Source: an uncultured Lachnospiraceae bacterium
GTDB lineage: Bacteria > Bacillota > Clostridia > Lachnospirales > Lachnospiraceae
DNA: 64,000 nucleotides
Direction of reading: 5' to 3'
Assembly (NCBI GenBank): GCA_910584725.1
Contig: CAJUBE010000002.1
Span: 140,588 to 204,587, forward strand
Shown here: one piece after another, positions 35,223-45,125 of the stretch
Numbering within the stretch: the stretch's first letter is position 1
Layout of the letters: each line of letters starts with the position of its first letter
Notes under the pieces: generated by a model
What the model was told of the DNA's origin: nothing
The model's input: the letters and a program-made list of their open reading frames with translations, nothing else
Databases searched by the model: none
Program-made: the position numbers and the translations under genes

Positions 35223-37307
35223 TTATAGCATATCTGTTATTTCTGTCATGCGATTGAAAAACGGATCTTCCACCTTTAAATTTAAAAAATCCAAATCCGT
35301 AATTTCTATTCCATGCACTAATGACAAAAGGAGCTCGTCCAACTTCTTATTAATCTTTCTGGCAGATATGGGACACAGCTTCAAATATTCCCTAAAGTAT
35401 CCCCTAATCCCTTCCTGCGCCTCCTGAAAGCATCTGATATCACTTTCTTTACGAGTTTCTTCTGTATACACTGGTCTGCCATTTCCGTCAAATTCTTTGA
35501 CCGAAGGCATGGGTGCCGTCAGCATTGTCTCTAAAATATAATAGTCTCGAAAAATCACGCTGCTATTCATCTCTTCTGTGTCATAAAAAGAAATAATATC
35601 TAAATTCTTTCCCTTCATCTGTTCCTGATCCAGACGCAAAAAATATATCCCTTTCAAATGCTGCTCCATCAGCCTGCCAATATACATCTGAGTCGTACCC
35701 CTCGCCACAAAATCAAAGAAACCTGTTATGCCCTTCTTTATACCCAACTGTTCAATATATGTATAATAATTCTTTCTGTTTACCGCCGCCCGCTCCAAAA
35801 TCTCCTGCCGGTAATCCAGTAATCCCGTCCTCTCATTTTCCTGATTCTCTATATTTACCCGAATTCCAAACCTCTCCTCAAGTTGCTTAAACAAGCTTCC
35901 GCTGAACTTCATGCTCTCCACATACCTGATATCCTCTTCATTCTCCATGCCTGCCCGAATCGCTGCCATCCGTGATGTCAGGAAATAAACAGAAGAGATC
36001 TGATTACAGAGTTCATCATACAACTGCTTGACCAGATAGCCATCTCTGGCACAAAAAAGAATATTTTCAAGCTGGTGTTTATCTGCCTGCTCACGAAACC
36101 ACATAACAAAATCACAAATCATAGGCGCAAAAAAGATATAACCGATATCATAAGCTGCAGAGACCGCAATCCGACACGCCTCTGTCTCAAACTGAAACGG
36201 ACTGTTAAAAACATTTGCCACAAACATACCAATTCTGATTCTGTCCGACAGGCATTCCGTATAGTCCCACAATCCCATATAGCCCGTCTGCTCAAGAAAA
36301 TCTATTCCGCTGTAAAGCCTGCAGGTACTGATACCGCTTTTTTCCGCATACTCCACATCAGCCGCTACATCATCTCCAATATGGCAGTATGACCATGCAT
36401 CCGCCTCCTCCTTGTATTCCCGAAAAAGTCCCTGCTGTTTACCCTTTCCGTATTCACAGGAAACAAAGACATCCGTGTAGCGGGTAATACCACACTGTCT
36501 CAATATACGTACAATCTGCTTTTTATTATAATAGGAGTCGGACACAATATAGATTTTCTTCCCCTGCCTCTCCAAATCTGAAAGCAACCTGCAGACCTCC
36601 CTGCGCGGAACCAATAACCCGCAGTCGATTTCCCATTCCATCACCGCCATCTGCTCCGGTTCAATCTCAACTATACCATATGTATGCTTCATATGGGAAT
36701 AAATTTCAGAAAGCTTCGGCGCACGCTCCCTGGACAACTCCTTTTCACTTGCCATCCGTTTTGCCGGAAAGTCTTCAATTACAATCCCATGCTGTCTCAA
36801 CCTGTCGTCCACCAATTCAAATACATCCGACTGAAACAATACTTTGCGCATAATCAGCGTATCAAACAAATCAAAGCTGACGACATCATATGTCAAAGCT
36901 TTTTGCATCACCTGACTCTTTGTATAACCTGATACCTCCTTAAAATTATATACAGCACGCCGCACATCACAGAGGTCGTTGCCCCTTATATCAAACAAAG
37001 CAATCTGTTTTTCCCGACATATTCCGCCAATCCGTCTCGCTATCGCACGGCACGAGCCCGGACGTGCCGCTACCAAAATCAGCTTGACAGAAGCTTCCAC
37101 TGCGCATTCCATAGAGATGATCGGTTTCCCATACAAATTTCCACTGTTTTGATAACTATCCAACAGCCCGACTACTTGAAATGATTCTCCAATCTCACCG
37201 AGAATCCGTTCCGTCTCTATGCTCAATCCATAAATTGCAATTTTACAGCCCTTGTATTCTGATAATATCCTCTGCAAATCAAACACTGCTATCTCTCTAT
37301 CTCCCAT
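35223..37307 (-). CDS. HAD-family protein with N-terminal Rossmann-like module
   Basis: 694 aa. Residues ~18-120 are the island's recurrent module (CKIAIYGLSIETERILGEIG; LILVAARPG). A HAD hydrolase domain follows: motif I VVSFDLFDTLI (about 142), motif II KKIYIVSDSYY (about 250), and motif III/IV CHIGDDVAADVEYAEKSG (about 305). A C-terminal ~350 residues of unknown fold contain ILFCARDGYLVKQLYDEL. HAD proteins of this size are frequent in Firmicute glycan clusters; substrate unknown. The ribosome site before ATG 37307 is weak. The gene lies 15 bases after the GT2 gene. Confidence 0.8.
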   Translation of the reverse strand: MGDREIAVFDLQRILSEYKGCKIAIYGLSIETERILGEIGESFQVVGLLDSYQNSGNLYGKPIISMECAVEASVKLILVAARPGSCRAIARRIGGICREKQIALFDIRGNDLCDVRRAVYNFKEVSGYTKSQVMQKALTYDVVSFDLFDTLIMRKVLFQSDVFELVDDRLRQHGIVIEDFPAKRMASEKELSRERAPKLSEIYSHMKHTYGIVEIEPEQMAVMEWEIDCGLLVPRREVCRLLSDLERQGKKIYIVSDSYYNKKQIVRILRQCGITRYTDVFVSCEYGKGKQQGLFREYKEEADAWSYCHIGDDVAADVEYAEKSGISTCRLYSGIDFLEQTGYMGLWDYTECLSDRIRIGMFVANVFNSPFQFETEACRIAVSAAYDIGYIFFAPMICDFVMWFREQADKHQLENILFCARDGYLVKQLYDELCNQISSVYFLTSRMAAIRAGMENEEDIRYVESMKFSGSLFKQLEERFGIRVNIENQENERTGLLDYRQEILERAAVNRKNYYTYIEQLGIKKGITGFFDFVARGTTQMYIGRLMEQHLKGIYFLRLDQEQMKGKNLDIISFYDTEEMNSSVIFRDYYILETMLTAPMPSVKEFDGNGRPVYTEETRKESDIRCFQEAQEGIRGYFREYLKLCPISARKINKKLDELLLSLVHGIEITDLDFLNLKVEDPFFNRMTEITDML

Positions 37308-37322
37308 AATTTTAGAAACTTC

Positions 37323-38465
37323 TCAGGCTTTTCTAAACTCTTCTGAAAACCACAATATTTTCCGATCATCTATTCCATTATCAACCAGATAGCGCCTAAT
37401 CGTTTCCGCTGTGCTCTGTACCGTATTGGCTATCAAAATAAAATCATATTCGGGAACCTTCAAAATTTCATTCGGAGCATCTACAGCCAATCCCTTTTCT
37501 CTATAAATTTCATACTTCTGATCCAGCCACAAAACAATACGTATTTCCTTTTTCCTCATAAGATATCTATGTATTTTCTGCCCTAATACACCTGCGCCAT
37601 AAATGACTACCTTACTTCCCGCCGCAATTCCCCCATAGGGCACTAACACTTTTTCATCAAAATAGGATATTTGGTGCATAAACAACAGATATTTCCTATA
37701 TTGCCGTAGTTGCGGTTCCATGACTTCCCATACATTTTTTTCTTTAAACACTTTCCCCAAATGCGCGAAAAGCAATCCGTATATATCTTCTTTATCTTCT
37801 CGTTCCTTTTTAGTCATACTATCCGAATGTTGTACATAATGATACGCACAAACATCCAAAATGACTATCTTTTCCGCCTCCAACACACTAGGGTAGACGA
37901 CTGCCGCGTCTTCTCCAATAACGATACGATCATCAACGCACATCTGCGTCTTCCTAAGAATTTCTCTTTTAAATAGCTTTGTAACCAAATGCGGCTGAAT
38001 ACCGTATTCAAAAAAACGTCCTGAGTAAAGTAATGTTGGAAGAAGCATTTCCCTTGTATATATCCCTATCGGGAAGTTATCCTTTACCTTTCTGCTATCC
38101 TTCCCGATATCATGCGAATGACCTGACAAAACCATATCCGCACCTGTTTTTGCCTGTGCTAATACCATCTTTTCGTAATAGTCGGGTTCTATCCAGTCAT
38201 CGCTGTCAACATAACCCACAAGTTCCCCTGTTGCCGCTTCAAGCCCGGTTTTCCTCGCTGAGACAAGTCCACCGTTTTCCTTATGGATCACTTTCACACG
38301 GTAGTCTGTCACCGCATATTCGTCGCAGGCTTTCCCACAAAGATACGAAGAGCCATCATCCACAAGAATGACTTCCAAATCCCTGTAGGTCTGATTTAAA
38401 ATACTTCCTACACACTGTTCTAAATACTCTGACGTATTATAGATTGGCACGATTACGCTGATCAT
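37323..38465 (-). CDS. GT2 glycosyltransferase with C-terminal Rossmann-like module
   Basis: 380 aa. The N-terminal GT-A domain begins ISVIVPIYNTSEYLEQC, with VILVDDGSS and GYVDSDDWIEPDY (DxD at about residue 87-89). The C-terminal ~100 residues are the shared module (SKVVIYGAGVLGQKIHRYL; FILIANTVQSTAE). A cytoplasmic inverting transferase adding a sugar to a lipid-linked or protein-linked glycan. ATG 38465 has GAGGTG eight bases upstream. Confidence 0.9.
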   Translation of the reverse strand: MISVIVPIYNTSEYLEQCVGSILNQTYRDLEVILVDDGSSYLCGKACDEYAVTDYRVKVIHKENGGLVSARKTGLEAATGELVGYVDSDDWIEPDYYEKMVLAQAKTGADMVLSGHSHDIGKDSRKVKDNFPIGIYTREMLLPTLLYSGRFFEYGIQPHLVTKLFKREILRKTQMCVDDRIVIGEDAAVVYPSVLEAEKIVILDVCAYHYVQHSDSMTKKEREDKEDIYGLLFAHLGKVFKEKNVWEVMEPQLRQYRKYLLFMHQISYFDEKVLVPYGGIAAGSKVVIYGAGVLGQKIHRYLMRKKEIRIVLWLDQKYEIYREKGLAVDAPNEILKVPEYDFILIANTVQSTAETIRRYLVDNGIDDRKILWFSEEFRKA

Positions 38466-38472
38466 GTCGCTA

Positions 38473-39633
38473 TCACCTCAATTGTTCTGCTGCCGTAACG
38501 GGATAATTCCTGCAATCCTTCCCACGGCATTTTGCACACATTTCCAAATACCCCTTTTCAGAATATCCCAAATTGTATTCCAACAGGATACGCCTTCCCA
38601 AATCACCTTCCGTCAAAGATTCCAAATCCAAAAAATCGTCTTCTCCGATATGATATCCCAAATTATCCGACACAGTTCTCGCCATCACACAATAGTAAAG
38701 CTTTCCGTTTCTCGTTTCCCTGCAGGGCGTCATACATTGATCAAATTTCTGTATCAGTTGCTCTGCACTCTCCTCCTGCAATGTATCCGAAAAACCATAG
38801 TCCCACCATACTTCTTCCGCTTTTCCAAGATAATAACCAACGTCCGCCTCTGAAAGTATCTTATCTAGCTTATCATACTGCCCCTGCAAAGCCGGAATTG
38901 CTTTCACATAATTGGATATTCTGAAAAATACCCTATGCTTTTTGCAACAATTCAGCAGAGCCCGATCTGGCGTAATCGTTCCATTTGTCGTAATACTAAA
39001 GGTACCAATCTTATCCCGGTATTTTTCCCCAATATATTCCACCGCCTCTTTCAAATACCGATACAGCAAAGGTTCTCCGCCAATCAGGACAAATTCATGA
39101 ATATAATCAATCTTCGAAAAAAGAGTGTCGGCTGAAACATATACTTCTTCCAGTTTCATATCTTCCGCATTTCTGCTTACCGCCCAACAACCGTGTGCAC
39201 ATTTTGCACAGCTTAATGTACACCTCTCTGTCACACAGATTTGCGCCAGATTCATAAATAAAAGATCCTTCTTTTGAAACAGCAGCAAAGGCAGTATCTT
39301 ATGCAGAAAAATCCCGGACAGATAATACTTACAATTATTTTCCTGAAGTTGTCTGCTTATCTCCGCTTCATTTGCTTCATTAGCGGCAACAACAATCGTC
39401 CCGCCATTTCCATTTTCCAGAAACCATTGGTAGGAATATACCGGTTGCCCACAAAAGCCATTGTTTTGTTTTTGCACATTGTTATCAATAAATCCGGCAA
39501 ACATCTGAAAATGGGATAAGGTTACATACAAACCGCGCCCGATGTCCCCCGCGCCAAATACATAAAATTTCCCCGACTCCGGCTGTTGTAGCTGATATGC
39601 CTTCAGTTCTTCTCCTTTATTCACCCATTTCAT
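38473..39633 (-). CDS. Radical SAM protein with N-terminal Rossmann-like module
   Basis: 386 aa. Residues ~20-115 form the shared module (GKFYVFGAGDIGRGLYVTL; TIVVAANEANEAEI). A radical SAM domain follows, with the 4Fe-4S CxxxCxxC in ERCTLSCAKCAHGC (about 137-150) and a GGEPLLY glycine motif. A Cys-rich C-terminus (MCAKCRGKDCRN) may hold a second cluster. Radical SAM enzymes in sugar loci do epimerisations, deoxygenations or C-C chemistry; the substrate is unknown. It overlaps the GT4 gene end by 17 bases. Confidence 0.88.
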   Translation of the reverse strand: MKWVNKGEELKAYQLQQPESGKFYVFGAGDIGRGLYVTLSHFQMFAGFIDNNVQKQNNGFCGQPVYSYQWFLENGNGGTIVVAANEANEAEISRQLQENNCKYYLSGIFLHKILPLLLFQKKDLLFMNLAQICVTERCTLSCAKCAHGCWAVSRNAEDMKLEEVYVSADTLFSKIDYIHEFVLIGGEPLLYRYLKEAVEYIGEKYRDKIGTFSITTNGTITPDRALLNCCKKHRVFFRISNYVKAIPALQGQYDKLDKILSEADVGYYLGKAEEVWWDYGFSDTLQEESAEQLIQKFDQCMTPCRETRNGKLYYCVMARTVSDNLGYHIGEDDFLDLESLTEGDLGRRILLEYNLGYSEKGYLEMCAKCRGKDCRNYPVTAAEQLR

Positions 39634-41044
39634 AGTGTATCAGCTCCCTCCAAAATTGATAGTGCTTGTCCATACTGCATTTTTCTTTCAGCTCCATATG
39701 AGCCTTCGTTCCCTTATCCGACAGCAAAATTCTATTTTGCTCGAGATATTCTATTCTGTCCGCTATCGTTTCATAATCTCCTATCGAAACAATATAACCG
39801 TTTTCCCCGTCACAAATATCATCATTTACACCGGAAGTATCGGTTACGATCGGCACTGCGCCATTTGCCATAGCCTCCGCGATGGAACGCGACCGGCCTT
39901 CAAAGTCCGCCATATTAACGCAAATATCCTTATCTCTCCAGAAACTGCCTATTCCCTGCTTATCCAAGACACCTACCAATCTAACCTTCTCCTGTAAATG
40001 TCTGCTGGCAATAAATTCCTGCATTTTATCCTCATAATCACCTTCTCCGGCAAGTTCAAAATAATAGTTTACTTTTCGTTTTTCCAAAGTCTCTATCAGT
40101 TTCTCCATCAAATCCATTCGTTTCTGAGAAACAACAATTCTGCCGGCATATCCCAATCTAATCGGCTTCGTTCTTTCCGTTGTATATAATCGTGTAAGAT
40201 TCTGTGGGCAATTGACCGGACATATCATGGTATGTACACGTTCCTCCTCAACTCCCCGTTTTATCATTTCCCTCGTAATATCCGAACTGACACATACATA
40301 CGCGTCTACACATTCCCGAAAATCTATGTATTCCTGATAAATATTTTCCGTTGCATTTCTAATGCCCGAAATAATTTTGATTTTATCCGGATATGCCTCT
40401 TTCACAATCTTCCCTGCAAAGACTTCATATGGATAACTTGTCACAAGAACGCATGGTAAACATTTTTTTAAACACATGATTATCTTTCTTATGTTGTCTA
40501 CACTGTTTATGTTTCTTATGTCAATGTCTGCATATAACATATGATTTTCTAATGCAGCGTTCACATTATCACTATTTCCCGGAGATAAAATATATGTATA
40601 TTCATTTTTTTCCTCCAGGAACTTCATGCAGATGTCTTTTGTCCATTCCTGAACGCCGCCAAGAACCATGCCACCCAGACACGCAAAAATGACAGAATTT
40701 TCCTTCCCATATACAGGTGCATTGCCGAATAAATCGGAGAAATCTGCTGCCGCATATATTTCCTGAATTAACCTGCTATATGATATCTCCCGGACTTTTC
40801 CCTTTAAAATATCTCCTATGCTGCTTCTGATACTTTCTGTATGAAACATTGGCGTGATACATATAGTTGCCTCATCCATATCCCTTAAGACATCGGGCGA
40901 TTTTATTTGATGACTACCGATATATGTACCCCAAAACTCCCGTTTGCCATCCACTACCACGCCAATCTTCCAATTGCAGGAATCCATAAGCGATATTAGA
41001 TTTCTCCCCCGTTCTCCGGCGCCGTAAATAACCAAATTTTCCAT
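39617..41044 (-). CDS. GT4 glycosyltransferase with N-terminal Rossmann-like module
   Basis: 475 aa. Residues 1-110 are the shared module (MENLVIYGAGERGRNLISLM; ATICITPMFHTESI). A GT-B transferase follows, with GT4 marks: KPIRLGYAGRIVVSQKRMDL (about 315) and FEGRSRSIAEAMANGAVPIV (ExxxxxxxE-like, about 400). I chose ATG 41044, with AGGA eight bases upstream, rather than the ATG at 41107 inside the preceding gene. Only two bases separate it from the asparagine-synthase-like stop codon. Retaining sugar transfer at the cytoplasmic membrane is the likely role. Confidence 0.9.
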   Translation of the reverse strand: MENLVIYGAGERGRNLISLMDSCNWKIGVVVDGKREFWGTYIGSHQIKSPDVLRDMDEATICITPMFHTESIRSSIGDILKGKVREISYSRLIQEIYAAADFSDLFGNAPVYGKENSVIFACLGGMVLGGVQEWTKDICMKFLEEKNEYTYILSPGNSDNVNAALENHMLYADIDIRNINSVDNIRKIIMCLKKCLPCVLVTSYPYEVFAGKIVKEAYPDKIKIISGIRNATENIYQEYIDFRECVDAYVCVSSDITREMIKRGVEEERVHTMICPVNCPQNLTRLYTTERTKPIRLGYAGRIVVSQKRMDLMEKLIETLEKRKVNYYFELAGEGDYEDKMQEFIASRHLQEKVRLVGVLDKQGIGSFWRDKDICVNMADFEGRSRSIAEAMANGAVPIVTDTSGVNDDICDGENGYIVSIGDYETIADRIEYLEQNRILLSDKGTKAHMELKEKCSMDKHYQFWRELIHYEMGE

Positions 41045-41046
41045 AA

Positions 41047-42942
41047 TCAATTTCCTGCTCCGCTCATCCACTCGCGATACCATTTCTGATAAATAAAAAA
41101 TGTCCACATAATACCAAAATGGCCCTTCATTTTCCTCTCTTTTTCAGGCTTCAAATAATCCCGGACAATTTCTGCCGTGTACTCCGGATGAAACAGTCCC
41201 TGTCTGCGGAGATACTCCGGACTGCTCAGTTCCAGCAGCTCGTCTTTTAAGTATGTATTTAACAATCGCTCCGCCGGAATATTAAAACCGGATTTCGGTC
41301 TGTCCACCAGTTCTTTTGGCACATATTCATACAAAACATCCCTCAAAATACGCTTTCCGCCATCTCCCTGCATCTTAAACTGATACGGCATTCGAAATAC
41401 ATATTCCATAACCTTCTTGTCGTAAATAGGACAGCGTCGCTCAATTCCTGCACGTACAGTCGCGCTATCCTCTTTTAAGAGTTCCAGCTCTACCGTATAA
41501 GAATCCAAATCCACAAGGCTTCTTCTCGCGCCATAATTCTTTTCCGGATATCTGTCTTCTATTTCAAAATAGAAACTATTGTTTTCAACCGGCTGGTCAA
41601 GCATTCTCTTAATTGTATGAAACATATCATCGGCACCAATCTGCGTCGCCGCCTTCTTGTTTTGATCCATTGCGACAAGCCTGAGGTTAAAAGGAAGATT
41701 ATTTAACGCTTTTATATTCTTAAGCAGAGGAACTTTTCTGCTATAATAGATAATCTTCCCTGCCAGCGCATGTTTCTGCGCCTCGTCCAGCGCCGCATAA
41801 ATACTAAGTCCGCCCATAAAGAGCTCGTCCCCGCCAATCCCCGTTAAAATAATATCGTTATCTTTCTTTGCCTCAGATGCCATTACAATTGTCGGAATTA
41901 CAGCATAGTCAGCAATGGGAAGCGCATTGTTCTTCACGGAACGTTCCAGAGTATCCAGCATTTCCATGTCACTGATACACAGGTTTCTATGCTCTGTACC
42001 CAGATGATTCGCTACACGCTCCGCATACCTGCGTTCGTCGAACGCTGCATCTTCAAACCCCATACAGTATGTCCGTATTTTTTGAATAGAATTTTCCTGC
42101 ATCAATGCGCACACCATGGAAGAATCATAACCGCCGCTCAAAAACGCCCCTGCCTTACCTGTTCCTTCCATTCTTTTTCTGACAGCTTCTTTCAGCAGCA
42201 AATTTAATTCATATTTCGCTTCGTCATAATCTGTCACTAATTTCTTCTGACCTTCTGTGTATGCCTGTCCGATTGTCCAATATGCGTGTTCCGACAACGC
42301 CCCGTTTTGTATTTTTATGTAGTGTCCCTTTTTTACCTTATATATATCTTTAAATGACGTGTCCGGTTCCTGAAAATACCAATGATAAAGAAAAGAGGGT
42401 AGTATATTGATATTTACTTCCTTTTTTATCTGAGGAAACGTCAAAATTGCCTGTATCTCTGATCCAAAAACAATATTATGTCTGGCATCATAATGATAAT
42501 ACAACGGCTTTTTCCCCATATGATCCCGGCAGAGATACAATGTATTATCCTGACGGTCAAAAATCACCATTGCAAACATACCGTCTATGCGATTCAGAAA
42601 GTCGATTCCCCATTTCAAATATGCTGCTGTCAGCACCTCCGCAATACCCTTCCCTCTCCACGGGAAGCCGGACAGTTCCTTCTTTAACGCGTCAACATTA
42701 TATATGGAACCGTCATACGCCAGTAAGATTCTCCGATCTTCCGACCATAATGGCTGCACACTTTCCTGTATACAATCCTGAACGTTTAATTTATTATAGG
42801 CAATCCCCAGGCTGCCTGCCGCCGTCTGTACATGCTCTTCCTTATATCCGTCCGGCCCACGATGCTGCAGTTTTACGCTCATCGCTTTAAGGCATCCCGC
42901 ATTTACGTTGTCTTTATGATAAAACCCACAAATTCCAGCCAT
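41047..42942 (-). CDS. Asparagine-synthase-like amidotransferase with degenerate glutaminase domain
   Basis: 631-aa AsnB homologue. It begins MAGICGFYH, so the catalytic Cys of class II glutaminases (residue 2, MCGI) is Ala. The glutamine-binding NGEIYN is DGSIYN (77-82) and the SDTEV motif is GIAEV (99-103). The synthetase half keeps its pyrophosphate loop AFLSGGYDSS (about 265) and GIGGDELFMGG. It should therefore adenylate a carboxylate but use free ammonia or another amine instead of glutamine. AsnB relatives in surface-glycan loci amidate sugar uronic acids; that role is inferred. ATG 42942 has GGAGG ten bases upstream, and no other start restores the Cys. Confidence 0.88.
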   Translation of the reverse strand: MAGICGFYHKDNVNAGCLKAMSVKLQHRGPDGYKEEHVQTAAGSLGIAYNKLNVQDCIQESVQPLWSEDRRILLAYDGSIYNVDALKKELSGFPWRGKGIAEVLTAAYLKWGIDFLNRIDGMFAMVIFDRQDNTLYLCRDHMGKKPLYYHYDARHNIVFGSEIQAILTFPQIKKEVNINILPSFLYHWYFQEPDTSFKDIYKVKKGHYIKIQNGALSEHAYWTIGQAYTEGQKKLVTDYDEAKYELNLLLKEAVRKRMEGTGKAGAFLSGGYDSSMVCALMQENSIQKIRTYCMGFEDAAFDERRYAERVANHLGTEHRNLCISDMEMLDTLERSVKNNALPIADYAVIPTIVMASEAKKDNDIILTGIGGDELFMGGLSIYAALDEAQKHALAGKIIYYSRKVPLLKNIKALNNLPFNLRLVAMDQNKKAATQIGADDMFHTIKRMLDQPVENNSFYFEIEDRYPEKNYGARRSLVDLDSYTVELELLKEDSATVRAGIERRCPIYDKKVMEYVFRMPYQFKMQGDGGKRILRDVLYEYVPKELVDRPKSGFNIPAERLLNTYLKDELLELSSPEYLRRQGLFHPEYTAEIVRDYLKPEKERKMKGHFGIMWTFFIYQKWYREWMSGAGN

Positions 42943-42963
42943 CTATATGTGTCCTCCCCAACG

Positions 42964-43953
42964 CTATCTCTTATATGCTTCAATCAAATATCCAAAGCAA
43001 AGTGTTTCTGCCGAAACAGAATCTGCTCCTGACAACTCGGTCATAATTTTTACCGCCTTAGACAAAATGCTCACCTGTTCCTCATCAAGATGCGTATTAC
43101 AATATTGTTCAGCCATCTCAACTGTCCTAAATAATTCCTGCGCCATATATTTAAAATAATCACCGTCTGGTGTCAGCTCGCATATTTCAAATCCGTGTGC
43201 TCCTAAATGCTCCCTGTACCAAAATTCACTGAAACCGTTTACAAAATAATATGGCGCCATATGTGTCAAAGAACAAAACGGGGCAGTCAAAATCAATTCT
43301 CCTCCCGGCTTTAAAACCCTCGCAATTTCTTTCACCGCAGGTACCGGATCTTTTAAGTGCTCAAACACCTCCGTACATAAAACCACATCCACAGAATCAT
43401 TTTCCAGCGGCATGTCGATAATATCGCATACAATGTTTACTTTTGAGGTATCCCACTTAAGTTCTTCTGAAATTCCCTTTCTACATTCCGTCGGGTCATA
43501 TTTTCCAAAATCCTGTGCAATATATTTCAAATGTCTGCAAAATGGCGCATACTGCTGTTCTCCTGCCCCGGCATCAAGCAGTACTTTCCCTGCCTCGATT
43601 TTTTCGAGCTTTTCCACAACCCATTCATGTCTAATATGCCTGAAATCTCCCCATACATCATCAAAGGAGATAATTTGAGACTCACATATCCTGCCTTTCA
43701 GCACATGCAGAATATCCCTTTTTATTTCTGCAAAAAGCTTATGGCTCGTCACATATATATAATCAAAAGAAATTTCAGCTATATCTGCCGGCCTGACATA
43801 TAAGGGCATATCATATTCATTCCTGTCGCTGTATCCCACAACATCAAATTCACTCTTTATAAAGCTTTTCTGTTTCTCATATTCATATCCGAGCCCATAA
43901 ATCACAACTCTTTTTCCATAATAATCCTTCACAACCAACCTCCGTCTGATCAT
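42964..43953 (-). CDS. SAM methyltransferase with N-terminal Rossmann-like module
   Basis: 329 aa from ATG 43953, which overlaps the GT11 stop as ATGA; the longer frame from ATG 44007 has no ribosome site. Residues 12-100 are the shared module (KRVVIYGLGYEYEKQKSFIK; YIYVTSHKLF). A class I methyltransferase follows, with motif I VLLDAGAGEQQYAP (124-137), VDVVLCTEVFEHLKDP and LKPGGELILTAPF. It probably methylates a sugar hydroxyl or carboxyl on the growing glycan. Confidence 0.87.
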   Translation of the reverse strand: MIRRRLVVKDYYGKRVVIYGLGYEYEKQKSFIKSEFDVVGYSDRNEYDMPLYVRPADIAEISFDYIYVTSHKLFAEIKRDILHVLKGRICESQIISFDDVWGDFRHIRHEWVVEKLEKIEAGKVLLDAGAGEQQYAPFCRHLKYIAQDFGKYDPTECRKGISEELKWDTSKVNIVCDIIDMPLENDSVDVVLCTEVFEHLKDPVPAVKEIARVLKPGGELILTAPFCSLTHMAPYYFVNGFSEFWYREHLGAHGFEICELTPDGDYFKYMAQELFRTVEMAEQYCNTHLDEEQVSILSKAVKIMTELSGADSVSAETLCFGYLIEAYKR

Positions 43954-45116
43954 ACTCTTATCCACTCCGCAGGACAGATATCCGCAAAATTCTTTGACCT
44001 TGCCCATGTTTTGGGCGCTATTACTATCTTTTCCCGTGGATTAAGCCAAGCTCCCCACCAACTGTATGTACTGTTTGCTATAATATGATGACTACAAAAG
44101 CTCATCAAACACATATCAAACCAATTTTGGTATCTTTCAAACATGTTACTTTGTATATATAGGGCATTGCTTTTTTGATAATGTTCTTTTACCCACTCAA
44201 TATCATCGGAGAAAAAATAAAACTGACAATTTCCCAGCCTCTGTTCCATGTAATTCATTGCCATGTTATAGTATGCTTCCGTACACACATCACCTAATGC
44301 ATACATATACTTATCCGACAAATAGTCACCTCGCCTGACATGTACTGCCACTATGTCATCTCTAACCCGCATATTCTCACATAATTCCAGCAAATGCCTG
44401 TCAACCGTCAGGTCAAATTGAAAGTCCTGTAGAAGTTCTTCTCTAATCAAAGAAGGAAAATAGTAATTCTGGTGCAGACCCTTTATAAATCCCGTTTCCA
44501 CATCCAAACTGAAATTATCAATTTCATATTTAATCCCGCTGTCTATTATAAATTTCCCCGCAATATCACCATCCAGATATCTCCTTGCCAGTTGGTACTT
44601 TTGCCCCGCATCACAGGTTTTCATCTGAATATTTCGAAACACCTCCGTAAGCTGAAACATGCCGCCTTCCGCCATCTGATAGTGCGATACATCCGCATAA
44701 ACATTATCCTTTTTTAACAAATAATTTTTCATTAAGGCATATTGGAACATTTGATTTCCCAATCCGCCGCTAAAATGTATGATTACAGAATCCTTTTCCA
44801 ACTCCTCATTGCAATGTCGAATATCCACCGGGGCATAAGCTTTTTTCTCCATACAGGAAAAGTAGAAAATACTGTGAACTCCATACTCCTGTCGAAGCTG
44901 TTTCTCAATGCCTTCATAATCTTTGACTGCAATCACCACTGTCGCCGATTTCGTCTTTAATACATCAGGCGCATATATCGGAAGACCGTTTTTTATAGCT
45001 CCGCACTTCTCCGGCATACTATCAATATAGCCCAGAATATTACAGTCATCCTTATAATAGATATATGCCATGTCCCCATATTTTCCGGCTCCCCAAATAT
45101 AAATATCCTTTTGCAT
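43950..45116 (-). CDS. GT11 alpha-1,2-fucosyltransferase-like with N-terminal Rossmann-like module
   Basis: 388 aa. Residues 1-100 are the shared module (DIYIWGAGKYGDMAYIYYKD; TVVIAVKDYEG). The rest is a GT11 enzyme: HFSGGLGNQMFQYALMK, DVSHYQ, AVHVRRGDYLSDKY (the GDP-fucose-binding HxRRGDY), FSDDIEWVKEHY and NSTYSWWGAWLN. It would transfer fucose from GDP-fucose; no GDP-fucose synthesis gene is seen in the window. ATG 45116 follows GGAG; the GTG one codon earlier is less well spaced. Confidence 0.92.
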   Translation of the reverse strand: MQKDIYIWGAGKYGDMAYIYYKDDCNILGYIDSMPEKCGAIKNGLPIYAPDVLKTKSATVVIAVKDYEGIEKQLRQEYGVHSIFYFSCMEKKAYAPVDIRHCNEELEKDSVIIHFSGGLGNQMFQYALMKNYLLKKDNVYADVSHYQMAEGGMFQLTEVFRNIQMKTCDAGQKYQLARRYLDGDIAGKFIIDSGIKYEIDNFSLDVETGFIKGLHQNYYFPSLIREELLQDFQFDLTVDRHLLELCENMRVRDDIVAVHVRRGDYLSDKYMYALGDVCTEAYYNMAMNYMEQRLGNCQFYFFSDDIEWVKEHYQKSNALYIQSNMFERYQNWFDMCLMSFCSHHIIANSTYSWWGAWLNPREKIVIAPKTWARSKNFADICPAEWIRV

Positions 45117-45125
45117 CACGGTCTC

